Below are positions 7,595-16,520 of a stretch of DNA of 64,000 nucleotides, piece by piece. The notes beneath the pieces were generated by a model. The model had not been told where the DNA came from. It did not search any database and was given only the letters and a program-made list of their open reading frames with translations. Every line of letters begins with the position of its first letter. Position 1 is the stretch's first letter. Source of the stretch: Candidatus Woesearchaeota archaeon (lineage in GTDB: Archaea; Nanobdellota; Nanobdellia; Woesearchaeales; SM23-78); NCBI GenBank assembly GCA_016932315.1, contig JAFGDD010000004.1, positions 226,510 to 290,509 on the forward strand. Direction: 5' to 3'. Position numbers and translations under genes: made by a program.

Positions 7595-7711
7595 ATGGCT
7601 AAGAAAAAAGAGGTTAAATCATTGCATTCGCGCGCAGAACTTGTCATTCTTGTTGGCATAATAGCAATAATTAGTCTTCTGATAATGTTCTTGAAGTATC
7701 CTGGTGCTTGA
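7595..7711 (+). CDS. 38-residue single-pass membrane protein
   Basis: A short gene ending 2 bp before the convergent gyrA stop. It has a charged head (MAKKKEVKSLHSRAE) and then one membrane helix LVILVGIIAIISLLIMFL, ending KYPGA. AAATTTAAAT at 7561-7570 lies about 27 bp upstream, as expected for leaderless translation. The layout (charged N-terminus, helix, almost no exterior) is that of a small membrane regulator or subunit. There is no homology-based identification. Coding status rests on promoter spacing and a plausible peptide. Confidence 0.55.
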   Translation: MAKKKEVKSLHSRAELVILVGIIAIISLLIMFLKYPGA

Positions 7712-7713
7712 TA

Positions 7714-10203
7714 TTATTCTCCGTTTCCGTTGTTGGCTTCAACCTTGGCTATGCTTACTACTTTGTCTTTTTCTTCAAGCTTCATTATCCTTACGCCTTG
7801 AGTGTTTCTTCCTATGACATTGATGTTCTTGACAGGCATCCTTATTATGATGCCTTTTTGTGACACCACCATTATCTCGTCATTATCAGTTACTGCTTTC
7901 ACATCTACGACTTTGCCGTTTCTATCGCTGCAGAGAATATTACGGACTCCTTTTCCTCCCCTGTTAATAAATCTGTACTCTTCCAGCAGGCTTCTCTTGC
8001 CATAGCCGTTCTCAGTGATGGTAAGTATTGTTTCATTATCTTTTGCTATTATCATTCCTATTACTTCGTCGCCCTTGTTAAGCCTTATTCCTCGGACTCC
8101 GAAGCTGTTCCTGCCTACAATACGGACGTCTGCTTCTGAGAACTTGACTGCCTGTCCGCAGGCGCTTGCCATAAGTATTTGCTGCTTTCCGTCTGTCATG
8201 AGAACTTCAACAACTTCGTCGCCAGAGTTAAGATTAATTGCTATTATTCCTCCTTGCCTTGGGTTGCCGTATTCTGAAAGATTAGTCTTCTTAATCAAGC
8301 CTTTCTTAGTGGCAAATAAAAGATAGTGCGTGTCATCAAATGTCTTTACTGGTATGACTGCTTCTACTTTCTCATTAGCTTCAACCCTTATCAAGTTGAC
8401 TATGGGTTTGCCCTTGCTTATCCTTGCTGCTTCTGGCGCATTATAAGCCTTAAGCCAGTGGACTTTTCCTTTATCTGTGAATATGAGCAAATAATCATGG
8501 GTGTTAGCGACGAATAAGTGCTTTATTGAATCCTCTTCCTTGGTTGTTGCGCCGATTACTCCTTTTCCTCCTCTGCGCTGGGTCTTGTAAACATCAACTG
8601 GCTGCCTCTTAATGTAGCCCGCAAGGCTGATGGTGATGACGTTGTCTTCTGGCTTTATCAGGTCTTCCATTTCAAGCTCTTCATCGCCGCTCTCTTCAAC
8701 AATGGTCTTCCTTTCATCGCCGTACTTGGAAATCAGCTCATGCATCTCATCCTTTATGATGCCGAGTATTTTTTTCTCGTCAGCAAGAATCTCTTTCAAT
8801 TTTTTGATAAGCTCCACTAGCTCGTTGTGCTCGTCCTGTATCTTCTTCTGCTCCAGGCCAGTAAGCCTCTGAAGTTTCATGTCAAGAATTGCCTGGCTTT
8901 GTATTTCTGTAAGCTTGTAAACAGTCACCAAATTCTTTTTTGCAATGCCAGGGTCTTTTGACTCCTTGATGAGCTTGATGACAGGGTCGAGGTGCTGCAG
9001 TGCAACCAATAATCCTTTGAGGATGTGGACTTTTTCCTCTGTTTTTTTCAGGTCAAAAGCAGTTCGTTTTCTCACTACAACCTGCCTGTGAGTTAAGAAG
9101 CTTGAAAGCAATTGCTTGATGTTAAGAGTCTTTGGCTGATTATTATCAAGCGCCAGCATTATTGAGCCAAAGCTTGTCTGAAGCCTGGTGTGCTCGAACA
9201 ACTGGTTCTTGACAACCTCTAAATTAACTCCTTTTTTTAATTCGAGAACTATGCGCATGCCTTTCCTGTCGCTCTCATCCCTGATGTCAGAAATGCCCTG
9301 CACAATTTTTTCATTAACAACATTCGCCATCTGCTCTATGAGCTGGGACTTGTCAAGTTGGTAAGGGATTTCTTTTACTATCAAGCTCTGCTTGTCTTTC
9401 TTCTCCTCAAGCTCAATCTTGGCTCTCATGGTTATCGAGCCTCTTCCTCCAGTGTAGGTATCAATTATTCCTTGCCTTCCAAGGATGATTCCTCCTGTAG
9501 GGAAGTCAGGTCCTTTTATGATTTGAATAATATCCTTGATTTCAATCTCTGGCTTGTCAATCAGCTCAGCAACTGCGCTGCAAACCTCTTTTATGTTGTG
9601 AGGTGGAATATTGGTTGCCATGCCTACTGCAATTCCGCTGCTGCCGTTGATTAACAAGTTAGGAATCTTGCTCGGAAGAACCATGGGCTCTTCAAGGCTG
9701 CCGTCAAAGTTAGGCTGGAAATCAACTGTTTCCTTGTCAATATCTGCTAATAATTCGTCGCTAATCTTGGAAAGCCTGGCTTCAGTGTACCTCATGGCAG
9801 CTGCAGAATCTCCGTCGATGGATCCGAAATTTCCTTGCCCCATGATCAATGGGTATCTTAATGAGAAGTCCTGGGTCATCCTCACCAGCGCATCGTAGAC
9901 TGCGGTGTCTCCATGAGGGTGATACTTTCCAAGAACTTCTCCAACAATCCTTGCGCACTTCTTGTAAGGAGCATTGTGCTTCATTCCCATGTCATTCATT
10001 GCATAAAGAATTCTTCTGTGAACTGGCTTCAGTCCGTCCCTCACATCAGGCAATGCTCTGCCTATTATTACGCTCATTGCATAATCAAGGTAGGATGCTT
10101 TCATCTCATCCTCTATGACTGCAGTTATGAGCTTTTCATTGATTGGAGCTGCTACTTTTTCCTGCTCCTTCCCTGCCGGTGTTTTAGGCTTCTCCTGAAC
10201 CAT
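7714..10203 (-). CDS. gyrA: DNA gyrase subunit A
   Basis: 829 residues of the bacterial-type type IIA topoisomerase subunit that breaks and rejoins DNA and wraps it for negative supercoiling. The breakage-reunion domain has [30 protein letters not shown] and [11 protein letters not shown], with catalytic Tyr at about 139. The C-terminal pinwheel keeps the full GyrA box QRRGGKG, so this should be gyrase and not topoisomerase IV. The quinolone-contact position equivalent to E. coli Ser83 is Thr here and Asp87 is kept. gyrB is not in the window. Archaeal gyrases are accepted as acquired from bacteria. TATA at about 10260. Confidence 0.97.
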   Translation of the reverse strand: MVQEKPKTPAGKEQEKVAAPINEKLITAVIEDEMKASYLDYAMSVIIGRALPDVRDGLKPVHRRILYAMNDMGMKHNAPYKKCARIVGEVLGKYHPHGDTAVYDALVRMTQDFSLRYPLIMGQGNFGSIDGDSAAAMRYTEARLSKISDELLADIDKETVDFQPNFDGSLEEPMVLPSKIPNLLINGSSGIAVGMATNIPPHNIKEVCSAVAELIDKPEIEIKDIIQIIKGPDFPTGGIILGRQGIIDTYTGGRGSITMRAKIELEEKKDKQSLIVKEIPYQLDKSQLIEQMANVVNEKIVQGISDIRDESDRKGMRIVLELKKGVNLEVVKNQLFEHTRLQTSFGSIMLALDNNQPKTLNIKQLLSSFLTHRQVVVRKRTAFDLKKTEEKVHILKGLLVALQHLDPVIKLIKESKDPGIAKKNLVTVYKLTEIQSQAILDMKLQRLTGLEQKKIQDEHNELVELIKKLKEILADEKKILGIIKDEMHELISKYGDERKTIVEESGDEELEMEDLIKPEDNVITISLAGYIKRQPVDVYKTQRRGGKGVIGATTKEEDSIKHLFVANTHDYLLIFTDKGKVHWLKAYNAPEAARISKGKPIVNLIRVEANEKVEAVIPVKTFDDTHYLLFATKKGLIKKTNLSEYGNPRQGGIIAINLNSGDEVVEVLMTDGKQQILMASACGQAVKFSEADVRIVGRNSFGVRGIRLNKGDEVIGMIIAKDNETILTITENGYGKRSLLEEYRFINRGGKGVRNILCSDRNGKVVDVKAVTDNDEIMVVSQKGIIIRMPVKNINVIGRNTQGVRIMKLEEKDKVVSIAKVEANNGNGE

Positions 10204-10227
10204 TTTTTAAACCTTGAAAAGAACTGC

Positions 10228-10242
10228 TTTCTCGTCGAGAAA
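10228..10242. repeat. Palindrome in the gyrA leader
   Basis: TTTCTCG-T-CGAGAAA is a perfect 7-1-7 palindrome located between the TATA box (about 10258-10266) and the gyrA start codon. It could be a repressor site or a leader hairpin. Confidence 0.4.
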
Positions 10243-10343
10243 AAGTAAGCCTTTCTGCTTTATAAGAGTTGTGATTTTTGGGATTAATTACTATAAGGAA
10301 AAGATTGATGGGTTTTGCTTAAAAAACATCATTCTCGTTTTTG

Positions 10344-10925
10344 CTATGCGAAGAATCTATGGAGCGAAGCTAAAAAGAGAGATTTCTCTTTGTGACGGGA
10401 TGATTTTATTCTCAAGATGTCTACCATGGTATCTGCAAAATCTTCTTCACATTCTCTGATTCTTTCTAAATACCACCTTACAGTCTGCTGCGTTTTATTT
10501 ACCACAGCATCGTATTCTTTTTTCGAAATCGTTTTTAAAACTATTTTGCACATTATGTCATCCAAAGTTCTTCCTCTTTTCGTTGCTTCTGGCGGTCCAT
10601 TGTAAGCATCATAGCATGCGAATGACCGTCTCTGATTCATTTCATAAGGATATTTTCTTTTCATTTCTATACTGACAAACCTATACTTCGGAGATATTTC
10701 TCTTGAATAAAGCCAATCATTTGGGCTGAAGTCCTTATAATACTTAGCGATTTCTCGAAGAACTTTAAGTGCAGGGTCTGAGTCGTATTCTCGCTTAAGA
10801 GGAAATTGTTCAAGACTAGTGAACATCGGATCTATCTCATACACAGCGTACCGAAATGCATCATCTGGTTTATAACTAAAAATTTTTATTTCTAAAGGCT
10901 TTGTTTTCATTTTTTCTTCATTCAT
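10344..10925 (-). CDS. Unknown 193-residue protein
   Basis: A soluble basic protein with a good Shine-Dalgarno (TTGGAGGAG) six bases before ATG. Notable segments are FSPNDWLYSREISPKYRFVS, the arginine-rich MNQRRSFACYDAYNG, and a helical second half (DDIMCKIVLKTI, VRWYLERIRECEEDF) that may form a bundle. No family is recognised. It is more AT-rich than gyrA next door and sits between gyrA and a TrmB-type regulator, so it may be part of a small accessory island. Confidence 0.65.
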   Translation of the reverse strand: MNEEKMKTKPLEIKIFSYKPDDAFRYAVYEIDPMFTSLEQFPLKREYDSDPALKVLREIAKYYKDFSPNDWLYSREISPKYRFVSIEMKRKYPYEMNQRRSFACYDAYNGPPEATKRGRTLDDIMCKIVLKTISKKEYDAVVNKTQQTVRWYLERIRECEEDFADTMVDILRIKSSRHKEKSLFLASLHRFFA

Positions 10926-11046
10926 CTTTTCTCCTCCAACCAGCCATATAATAATTATTCATTCATGGTAATAAATTCGAGTTAATAAATTTTTGCCGTC
11001 ATTTTTTGACGAAAGATTTAAATATACTAAATTATGAGCTAAATCT

Positions 11047-11763
11047 ATGAAAGAACAATTAGAACAATATGGATTAACTTCCAAGGAAGCAGATATTTAT
11101 CTTGCCTGCTTAAAAAGCGGAGAAATAACAGCCCATAGAATATCAGCATTAACGGGAATAAAAAGATCAACAGTCTATGAGATAATAGAAAAACTGAAGA
11201 AGCAGGGTATAATAAATTCTGTAATCAAGGAAAAGAAATTCTATTTTAATGCGATTGAGCCCAGCGGATTAATAGGTTTGTTAAAAGAAAAAGAACAAAT
11301 AATAACTGATCTTCTCCCTTCACTAAATAAAATCTCAAAGTCCATAACCGAAAAATCTAAAGTGTGGCTTTTTGAAGGTTTGAGCTCTATCAAACCAGCT
11401 GTTCTTGACATGCTGAATTATAAGAAAATATTAGTTTATGGAGCGGGATCATTGGGTGATGAATTTTTCGGCTCTTTTATTGAAAATTTTGCAAGAAAAC
11501 GCTTAGAAAAAAAAGTATTTGTTGAGGCGATAATGGGAACTAACGTTCCAAGCCACATGCTCGACTCGGAAATATCAGAAGTTACTAAAATTAAAAAACT
11601 GAAAATATTTAATGATTATAAAACAGTTTATTTCGTTTATGAGGACAAATTCCTATCTATCTCTTTGGGAGAAGATTTAATTGCAGTTAAAATACATAAC
11701 AAGATTTTTGCAGATTCTCAAAGAGAACTTTTTGGCCTACTCTGGAAAATTGCTAAAGAATAA
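11047..11763 (+). CDS. TrmB-family transcriptional regulator
   Basis: 238 residues. An N-terminal winged helix (LTSKEADIYLACLKSG, SALTGIKRSTVYEIIEKL) is followed by a coiled linker and a C-terminal TrmB-like sensor region (VWLFEGLSSIKPAVLDML, ILVYGAGS). TrmB proteins bind sugars and control transport or metabolic promoters in archaea. ATTTAAATATAC lies about 27 bp upstream of ATG, so it is probably leaderless. It is one of three such regulators in the window (also 21133-21906 and 60948-61718). No transporter is adjacent, so the ligand is unknown. Confidence 0.85.
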   Translation: MKEQLEQYGLTSKEADIYLACLKSGEITAHRISALTGIKRSTVYEIIEKLKKQGIINSVIKEKKFYFNAIEPSGLIGLLKEKEQIITDLLPSLNKISKSITEKSKVWLFEGLSSIKPAVLDMLNYKKILVYGAGSLGDEFFGSFIENFARKRLEKKVFVEAIMGTNVPSHMLDSEISEVTKIKKLKIFNDYKTVYFVYEDKFLSISLGEDLIAVKIHNKIFADSQRELFGLLWKIAKE

Positions 11764-11913
11764 TTATATTTTCTTCACAATCCTGCTCTTCTTCTGGTTG
11801 GAATGTATCTTGAAGCGATGACCGCAGTAGACGCAGGTCTTGATGCTGCTGGCTACAACTTTCGGGTTGGTCTTCTGCTTGTTCTTGCACTTGGGGCAGA
11901 TAACTACGAGCAT
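11764..11913 (-). CDS. Small zinc-ribbon protein
   Basis: 49 residues, or 50 if the ATG at 11914-11916 is used. Two zinc knuckles are plain: CPKCKNKQKT near the start and CVYCGHRFKI in the middle, followed by a basic tail (KKSRIVKKI). A coding-strand TATA (CTTATAAATT, about 11939-11948) sits about 30 bp before the start, indicating a leaderless message. The layout is like small ribosome-associated or transcription-related ribbons of archaea, but no specific family is claimed. The stop lies directly beside the TrmB gene stop. Confidence 0.7.
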   Translation of the reverse strand: MLVVICPKCKNKQKTNPKVVASSIKTCVYCGHRFKIHSNQKKSRIVKKI

Positions 11914-11991
11914 CATAGCGATAAGAATGGTAAAATGAATTTATAAGTTTTACGTCAACATGTCCAGTGCCTGTGCTTAGAAATAGTTTCT

Positions 11992-12267
11992 TTAAGTTTT
12001 GCTGTAAATTTTGTCGTGGTGATCAAAATCATAAAATAAGATTTTATCTTCAGCTTCTGAATACTTGAAGGTCATGATGAACGGCCCTCTTATATGCGCT
12101 CTCTTCAGGTGCTGGAGCGGCTTTCTCAGGTTTTTGTAATGGTTAACATCCTTACAGCCCAGAATTTCCTGGATTTTCCTCATAAGAGCTTCATATGTTG
12201 CTTTATCCCGCTTGCAAAGCTTCATCATCTTTGCCTTTAAGCTGTCTTCTACTGAGAATTTACGCAT
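11992..12267 (-). CDS. RelE/ParE-family toxin
   Basis: 91 residues of RelE-superfamily type. It starts MRKFSVEDSLKAKM, has the LRKPLQHLKRAHIRGPF strand region with several basic residues, and ends with FYDFDHHDKIY. RelE toxins cleave mRNA on the ribosome; ParE relatives hit gyrase. The ATG overlaps the antitoxin stop as ATGCGTAA, so translation is coupled. Which target applies cannot be read from sequence. Confidence 0.82.
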   Translation of the reverse strand: MRKFSVEDSLKAKMMKLCKRDKATYEALMRKIQEILGCKDVNHYKNLRKPLQHLKRAHIRGPFIMTFKYSEAEDKILFYDFDHHDKIYSKT

Positions 12268-12505
12268 TTTCAATCTCTTTCCTTAGTTCAGAGATATCCT
12301 TGTAATTGGTGAATTTCCCTTTCTTTTCAATATTCTTCATCTTCTGGATGTATTCTGGCCTTAATTCTGGCTCCAGAAGCTCTTCCTCGAACTTGCTGAT
12401 GACAAAATTCATTGCATCAGACTTGGTCTTAAGACCGAACTTGCCTTTAATGATGGTCAAAAGCCTGTCTTCACGCTCTCCTAAATTCACCATTGCCTGA
12501 ACCAT
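12260..12505 (-). CDS. DUF2683-like antitoxin
   Basis: 81 residues. The start MVQAMVNLGEREDRLLTIIKG is a ribbon-helix-helix-like DNA-binding segment. FGLKTKSDAMNFVISKFEEE and ELRPEYIQKM match the archaeal DUF2683 family usually found before RelE-type toxins. The Shine-Dalgarno is AAGGTGA. It is first in the operon and probably represses it through the perfect palindrome at 12533-12553 that overlaps the promoter. Confidence 0.82.
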   Translation of the reverse strand: MVQAMVNLGEREDRLLTIIKGKFGLKTKSDAMNFVISKFEEELLEPELRPEYIQKMKNIEKKGKFTNYKDISELRKEIENA

Positions 12506-12532
12506 GCTGAATCACCTTTTATAATATTTTAT

Positions 12533-12553
12533 AATAAAATATGATATTTTATT
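12533..12553. promoter_or_regulatory. Palindromic operator of the DUF2683-RelE operon
   Basis: AATAAAATAT-G-ATATTTTATT is a perfect 10-1-10 palindrome about 30 bp before the antitoxin ATG, overlapping the AT-rich promoter (coding-strand TATATAATAAAAT). It is well placed for autorepression by the antitoxin-toxin complex. Confidence 0.6.
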
Positions 12554-12670
12554 ATATAAAGCTTTCGCTTCTTCATAATCAGCATGGCCTTAACCAAAAC
12601 TATAAACTCACAGAAACTTATAAGCCTTACGCGAAGATGTCCAGTGCAATGGGTTCATGATTCGTATGAG

Positions 12671-13279
12671 TTATTTTTCTCCTTGTATGAGGGGGTATAA
12701 TACAGATGAAGGTATGTATGTTAGCGAATAATTATTTTCTGGAAAGCAATTCTTTAGCAGGTAAGGCATATGTTTATAGCCAAGGATTACTATATCTGGT
12801 TTTTCTTTTGCCAATACTTGCATAAAATGCGGGTCGCGTTCAATCAAAGGGGATTCATCATGCTCGCAGACAAGCTTTTCTACCTGTTCTTCTATTTTCT
12901 TGTCTTCTTCCACCCATTCTTTCATCTCCCAGCCGCAGTCCATGCGCAGCGATTTTTCTTTCATTTCCTTCAGTTTTTTATATGATTTAAGTCTTTCTTC
13001 ATTAATTATCTTGCTCAATTCCTCTCCTCTCTGAAGGGCTTTGAAGTATAAAGACTTGTCTTCGCCGAAAACAATGCTGCCATTCCAGTCTAGGATATGC
13101 TTGGCAATTCCTTCCCAAAAGTTTGTAAATGAAGGATTCATATCTCTTATTATATTATCCACGGGGTACGAATATATCTCTAGCATCACCTTCTTGTTGC
13201 TAATTTCTTCCTGTGCCAACCTATTCAGGACTTGGTCTAAATTTTTTTCACTATGCTCAACGCCTATAAGCCAATGCAT
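12671..13279 (-). CDS. Possible TraB/TIKI-superfamily protein
   Basis: 202 residues. Features recalling the TraB/TIKI/ChaN/EreA fold are an early LIGVEHSEKN motif with Glu-His, VMLEIYS strand, ERDPHFMQVL, and a late VILGYKHMPYL matching the usual G-x-x-H ending. Members include metalloproteases and esterase-like enzymes. The middle (about 90-150) is a lysine-glutamate helical stretch. A coding-strand TATA (GTTTTATAAAC) about 27 bp before ATG suggests leaderless expression. The superfamily call is by motif order only and is tentative. Confidence 0.45.
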   Translation of the reverse strand: MHWLIGVEHSEKNLDQVLNRLAQEEISNKKVMLEIYSYPVDNIIRDMNPSFTNFWEGIAKHILDWNGSIVFGEDKSLYFKALQRGEELSKIINEERLKSYKKLKEMKEKSLRMDCGWEMKEWVEEDKKIEEQVEKLVCEHDESPLIERDPHFMQVLAKEKPDIVILGYKHMPYLLKNCFPENNYSLTYIPSSVLYPLIQGEK

Positions 13280-13345
13280 AATTTTTTGGAAGTGCAGAAT
13301 AGTTTATAAAACTTATTAGAGGGAAAACTACAACTATTTGACTAT

Positions 13346-14203
13346 TCAGAACAATAAATTAGAATAATTAGTCTTCTCTAATTTCTTCAGTGCTTCGCCG
13401 TAGTTCTCAGCCTTTTCCTGAATAGCAGAGAGCATTGCCTTGTAGCTATTGTGCTGGACCAAGCTTTCAATCTTCTGAATAGGCAGGGTTTTGAGCAGGT
13501 TAAAGAAAACTCTCTTCGGCCTTTCATTTGCATAAGGGCAAGGCTCTAAAAAGATAGGAATGTTCAGTTTGGAAAGCAAGTCATCAACTTCCAATCTGCT
13601 GAAACTGAGCATTGGATGAATCAGTTTAATGCCAGAGTCGAGCTCTATTTTAGGGAAGAAATGCGAGAAATGCTCCAACTGCTCATCTTTTAATCTTATT
13701 CTGGGCAGTTGCTTATATTTAATTCCTTTCCCAGTCAATTCCTCAAAGCTTATGTTGAATATTTCTGTGAAATATGATAATAAGTCATGGCTGTTGTGGG
13801 CTGTTGCTATGAAAACATTCTTTTTCTTCTCATTTGAAATAATCTCTGCAATTATTTTTCTCCTTAATTCCTTGCACAAAAGACAGGGATGCTTTTCAAA
13901 CCTTAACTTTTCATAGCTTGTCCTTGCAATCCCTGGAGTAAAATTTGGTAATCCATTGCTGATTTTCTTAACAGTATTATCAATCTCTTTCTTGTCATGG
14001 CCAAAAACCATCTGCGGAAAAACAACATTGAGATATTTTATTTTCAAGTCTTCCCTCTTATTTGCGTACTTGTTAAATAAGTAACTCATAGCAACAGAAT
14101 CCCTGCCGCCAGACACAAGAACATAAACAACAGCCTTCTTAGGCAACAAATTATATTCAGAAACATGCTCTTCAAAGATTTTTTGATAATCAAATAATTT
14201 CAT
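13346..14203 (-). CDS. TtcA/TtuA-like PP-loop tRNA thiolation enzyme
   Basis: 285 residues of the ATP-pyrophosphatase (PP-loop) type. The P-loop is VLVSGGRDSVAMSYL. HPCLLCKELRRKI supplies the C-x2-C that holds an Fe-S cluster in TtcA/TtuA tRNA 2-thiolases, and ATAHNSHDLLSYF is the family's downstream motif. Unlike TtuA it lacks the N-terminal zinc fingers, and I see no C-terminal one. It adenylates a tRNA base for sulphur insertion, by family. TilS-type lysidine synthesis is less likely given the cysteines. Confidence 0.75.
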   Translation of the reverse strand: MKLFDYQKIFEEHVSEYNLLPKKAVVYVLVSGGRDSVAMSYLFNKYANKREDLKIKYLNVVFPQMVFGHDKKEIDNTVKKISNGLPNFTPGIARTSYEKLRFEKHPCLLCKELRRKIIAEIISNEKKKNVFIATAHNSHDLLSYFTEIFNISFEELTGKGIKYKQLPRIRLKDEQLEHFSHFFPKIELDSGIKLIHPMLSFSRLEVDDLLSKLNIPIFLEPCPYANERPKRVFFNLLKTLPIQKIESLVQHNSYKAMLSAIQEKAENYGEALKKLEKTNYSNLLF

Positions 14204-14278
14204 TTTAAAGAACTCTTTGGATTTTAATAATTTGAAACTGACTAAACAAATTTAGGCGCCTCATTTGCCGGCGGGGCT

Positions 14279-15196
14279 TTATTGATTTTCTTTCTCTTCC
14301 TCGCTCTCATTATCCTCGTCTGACTCTTCATCCCCTTCTTCTGCTTCTACTTCTTCCCTTTCATTTTCTTCTCTTGCAGGCTCTTCTGATTTCTCAAATT
14401 CTCCAGCTTCTTGTGATGCTTGCCCTTGTGCTTCTCCTTCATGGTGCAGTTCATCAACAGGCATCTTGAAAGACTCGTCCTCATCGTATTCATCGTTCTT
14501 CTTGCTCATCTCTGCAATCTTTTTGTCAATATCATCAAGGAAGCCGTTATCAGGCGTTATGGTATCAATGGTTTCCTTTGGCTTTGCAGGAGGAACATCA
14601 ACCACTTCAAACTCTCCGAGCTTGTTCTTCTCCTTTTCCTCTTCCTTCTTTACTTCTTCTGGAGGCAGATCTACAACTTTTAGCTCACCAATTTTTTTAG
14701 GCTCAGGCTCTTTAATATCCTTTAATGCTTCTTTCATGGCATCATGGCCTGCTACTTCAAAATACTGGAAGAACTTAGGAGTAAGCGTTAACCTGAAGCT
14801 TCTGCCTTCTTTCTTCTTCTCAACAAAGCCTTCATCAACCAGCAACCCAACGTGCTCATAAGCATTAGTGCCTCTTGATTTTACGATATCAGCCTGCCAT
14901 GCTGGCGCTTTGAAAGCAATAATCCCAAGAGTCTCAAGGATAGGGAAAGGCAGCTCAGTATCAGCAACAATCTTGGTAACCAAGCTGAGGTATTTTTCGC
15001 GTACATTAAGCTTCCATGAATCTCCTGTTTGCATGAGGAAAAGGCTTGTGTCGCGCTCGTCATAATCCTTTTTTAATGATTCAAGCGCTTCCTTGACTTC
15101 TTTCTCAGAATGATTAGTAAGCTCTGCAAGCTCTTTCTCCTTCATGACCTTGCCTGATGAGAATAATAATGACTCAACTTCCTTTTTTAATTCCAT
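14279..15196 (-). CDS. scpB: SMC-associated protein ScpB with long acidic tail
   Basis: 305 residues. The first ~165 form the two winged helices of ScpB: VESLLFSSGKVMKEKELAE, the conserved LETLGIIAFKAPAWQADIV and FVEKKKEGRSFRLTLT. ScpB dimers bind the kleisin and regulate SMC rings in chromosome segregation. The remaining 140 residues are Glu/Asp/Lys-rich with short repeats of LGEFEVVDVPP type and look disordered. Such a tail is not usual in bacteria. The gene follows 15203-15886 by 6 bp in the same operon. Confidence 0.88.
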   Translation of the reverse strand: MELKKEVESLLFSSGKVMKEKELAELTNHSEKEVKEALESLKKDYDERDTSLFLMQTGDSWKLNVREKYLSLVTKIVADTELPFPILETLGIIAFKAPAWQADIVKSRGTNAYEHVGLLVDEGFVEKKKEGRSFRLTLTPKFFQYFEVAGHDAMKEALKDIKEPEPKKIGELKVVDLPPEEVKKEEEKEKNKLGEFEVVDVPPAKPKETIDTITPDNGFLDDIDKKIAEMSKKNDEYDEDESFKMPVDELHHEGEAQGQASQEAGEFEKSEEPAREENEREEVEAEEGDEESDEDNESEEEKENQ

Positions 15197-15202
15197 CCGA
15201 AC

Positions 15203-15886
15203 TCACTTCTTATTTTTCTTAGCTTCTTTTTTTACTTTAGCCTTCTTTTCTTCTACCTTATCAGGTTCTCTGGCTTCTTCTGTTTTTAATCCTTTGCGAA
15301 AATACTCATCGCCTTTTTTCTCAAGCTTAGCCTGCTTTACAAGGGCGTCAAAGAAAGGCTGCAATTGAGATTCTGGAATGCCTATTTTAGTGCCTATTTC
15401 AGCAGGCTTGTGATAATGCTCTGTTGCTAATAAGATAGAGTTTTGTATAAGCGCATTCATCCCCTTAATCATAGCTTCGTCCTTGACATTAGTTTGCCTC
15501 ACAGTAAGAGTAATCTCGTGCAGCTTTGCCATGAGATCATTCATCCAGTTAGTCAAGTCCTTCTCACTCACCCTTATCTCTTCAGGAGCAATAATCTCAA
15601 TACTGGAAGGCATGAAATTGATGCACATCCACGCCAGCTTGTCAAGATTGTCTATTAGCATCTCTGTGTCAGCATAAGTGCTCCACAAGCCATTACTCTT
15701 AGCAACTTCTTCAGGCTCACCAAGCTCCTCGCTCAATATTGTGATGCCCGGGCTGTTCTTAAGATTATTAACAAAGCCTCGCATAGTATTCTCAACATAC
15801 TCCTTAGGATTGCCAACTACCTCGAACGAGACCTGCGCCAAAATAGCGCCAGCCTTAACCCTCTTTTGCACTTCCCTGTCATCCAT
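15203..15886 (-). CDS. Conserved protein of unknown function upstream of scpB
   Basis: 227 residues. The body has FEVVGNPKEYVENTMRGFV, GLWSTYADTEMLID and FMPSSIEIIAPEEI, a pattern I associate with a DPANN-wide conserved family without assigned role. After a helical linker, residues about 150-200 (ATEHYHKPAEIGTKIGIPES, FFDALVKQAKLEKKGDEYF) read like a winged helix. The tail is lysine-rich. The tight pairing with scpB raises the thought that it stands in for a kleisin, but it lacks the usual ScpA sequence features. Confidence 0.7.
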   Translation of the reverse strand: MDDREVQKRVKAGAILAQVSFEVVGNPKEYVENTMRGFVNNLKNSPGITILSEELGEPEEVAKSNGLWSTYADTEMLIDNLDKLAWMCINFMPSSIEIIAPEEIRVSEKDLTNWMNDLMAKLHEITLTVRQTNVKDEAMIKGMNALIQNSILLATEHYHKPAEIGTKIGIPESQLQPFFDALVKQAKLEKKGDEYFRKGLKTEEAREPDKVEEKKAKVKKEAKKNKK

Positions 15887-15975
15887 GAAGAAAATTGAAG
15901 CTGGAAGGATATATAAATTTATCGCAGGAGATAATGTTAGCTCGTGAAACTTCCTTTAGACTTTCAACAGGCTCT

Positions 15976-16224
15976 TCATTGCTCATCTTTGTGGTATAAG
16001 TCAAGAAATATTATCTTGTTTTCTTCTTTTATGTAGGCATATGCGAGCCTGTAGGGAGGAATGTACACTTCCCTTGTCCCTTTCCTGTTGTATCTCATTG
16101 GTTTCCCGATTTCCGGGTTATCAAGTATTTTTTCTACTTGCTTTTTTACTTTGTCTTTGAATGCAGAATTCTTTATCTTGCTGATTTTTCTTAAGAACTC
16201 ATCTTTGTATTCAACTGTCAGCAT
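15976..16224 (-). CDS. RelE/ParE-family toxin
   Basis: 82 residues with the RelE-superfamily layout: MLTVEYKDEFLRKISKI helix, EKILDNPEIGKPMRYNRKG with the conserved basic strand, VYIPPYRLAYAYIKEEN and the final LDLYHKDEQ. The typical R-x-Y-R-L-x-Y arrangement is kept as PPYRLAY. It overlaps its AbrB-type antitoxin by 7 bp and follows it, a common order for this toxin class. Confidence 0.87.
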   Translation of the reverse strand: MLTVEYKDEFLRKISKIKNSAFKDKVKKQVEKILDNPEIGKPMRYNRKGTREVYIPPYRLAYAYIKEENKIIFLDLYHKDEQ

Positions 16225-16484
16225 GATTTTAGCTCCTTAAGGAATTCTTCTTTTGTTTTTGTTTTGAACTTGCCTTTTTCATAGTCTTTCCATGCTTTGT
16301 CTACTCTCTCAGCAAATCTCAAGTCATCTTTCAGTTCAGATGCCAGGCTGCTGATGCTTTTCATGATTATCCTTTCATCATCCTTTACAATCAGGAACTC
16401 ATCTCCTGTTCTGATATTCTTTCTGAGGGAGCTTGGTATTACTACTTGTCCTTTTGTGCTCATCTTAGTTATTGCAAATTCCAT
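16218..16484 (-). CDS. SpoVT/AbrB-domain antitoxin
   Basis: 88 residues. The first ~45 form a swapped-hairpin AbrB DNA-binding domain (AITKMSTKGQVVIPSSLR, GDEFLIVKDDERIIM). The rest is helical and should wrap the toxin (LRFAERVDKAWKDYEKGK). A perfect 20-bp palindrome (16497-16516) lies 12 bp upstream of the start codon, so autorepression is likely. Confidence 0.88.
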   Translation of the reverse strand: MEFAITKMSTKGQVVIPSSLRKNIRTGDEFLIVKDDERIIMKSISSLASELKDDLRFAERVDKAWKDYEKGKFKTKTKEEFLKELKSC

Positions 16485-16496
16485 AATAAATCACCG

Positions 16497-16516
16497 AAGT
16501 AAGATATATCTTACTT
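16497..16516. promoter_or_regulatory. Palindromic operator of the AbrB-RelE operon
   Basis: AAGTAAGATATATCTTACTT is a perfect 20-bp palindrome. It sits just downstream of the coding-strand TATA box (AAATATAAG), where a bound antitoxin would block transcription. Confidence 0.65.
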
Positions 16517-16520
16517 ATAT

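Noticed and set aside
9358..10248. Plus-strand frames opposite gyrA
   Set aside because: They mirror the coding strand of a secure gene and have no promoter or ribosome site.
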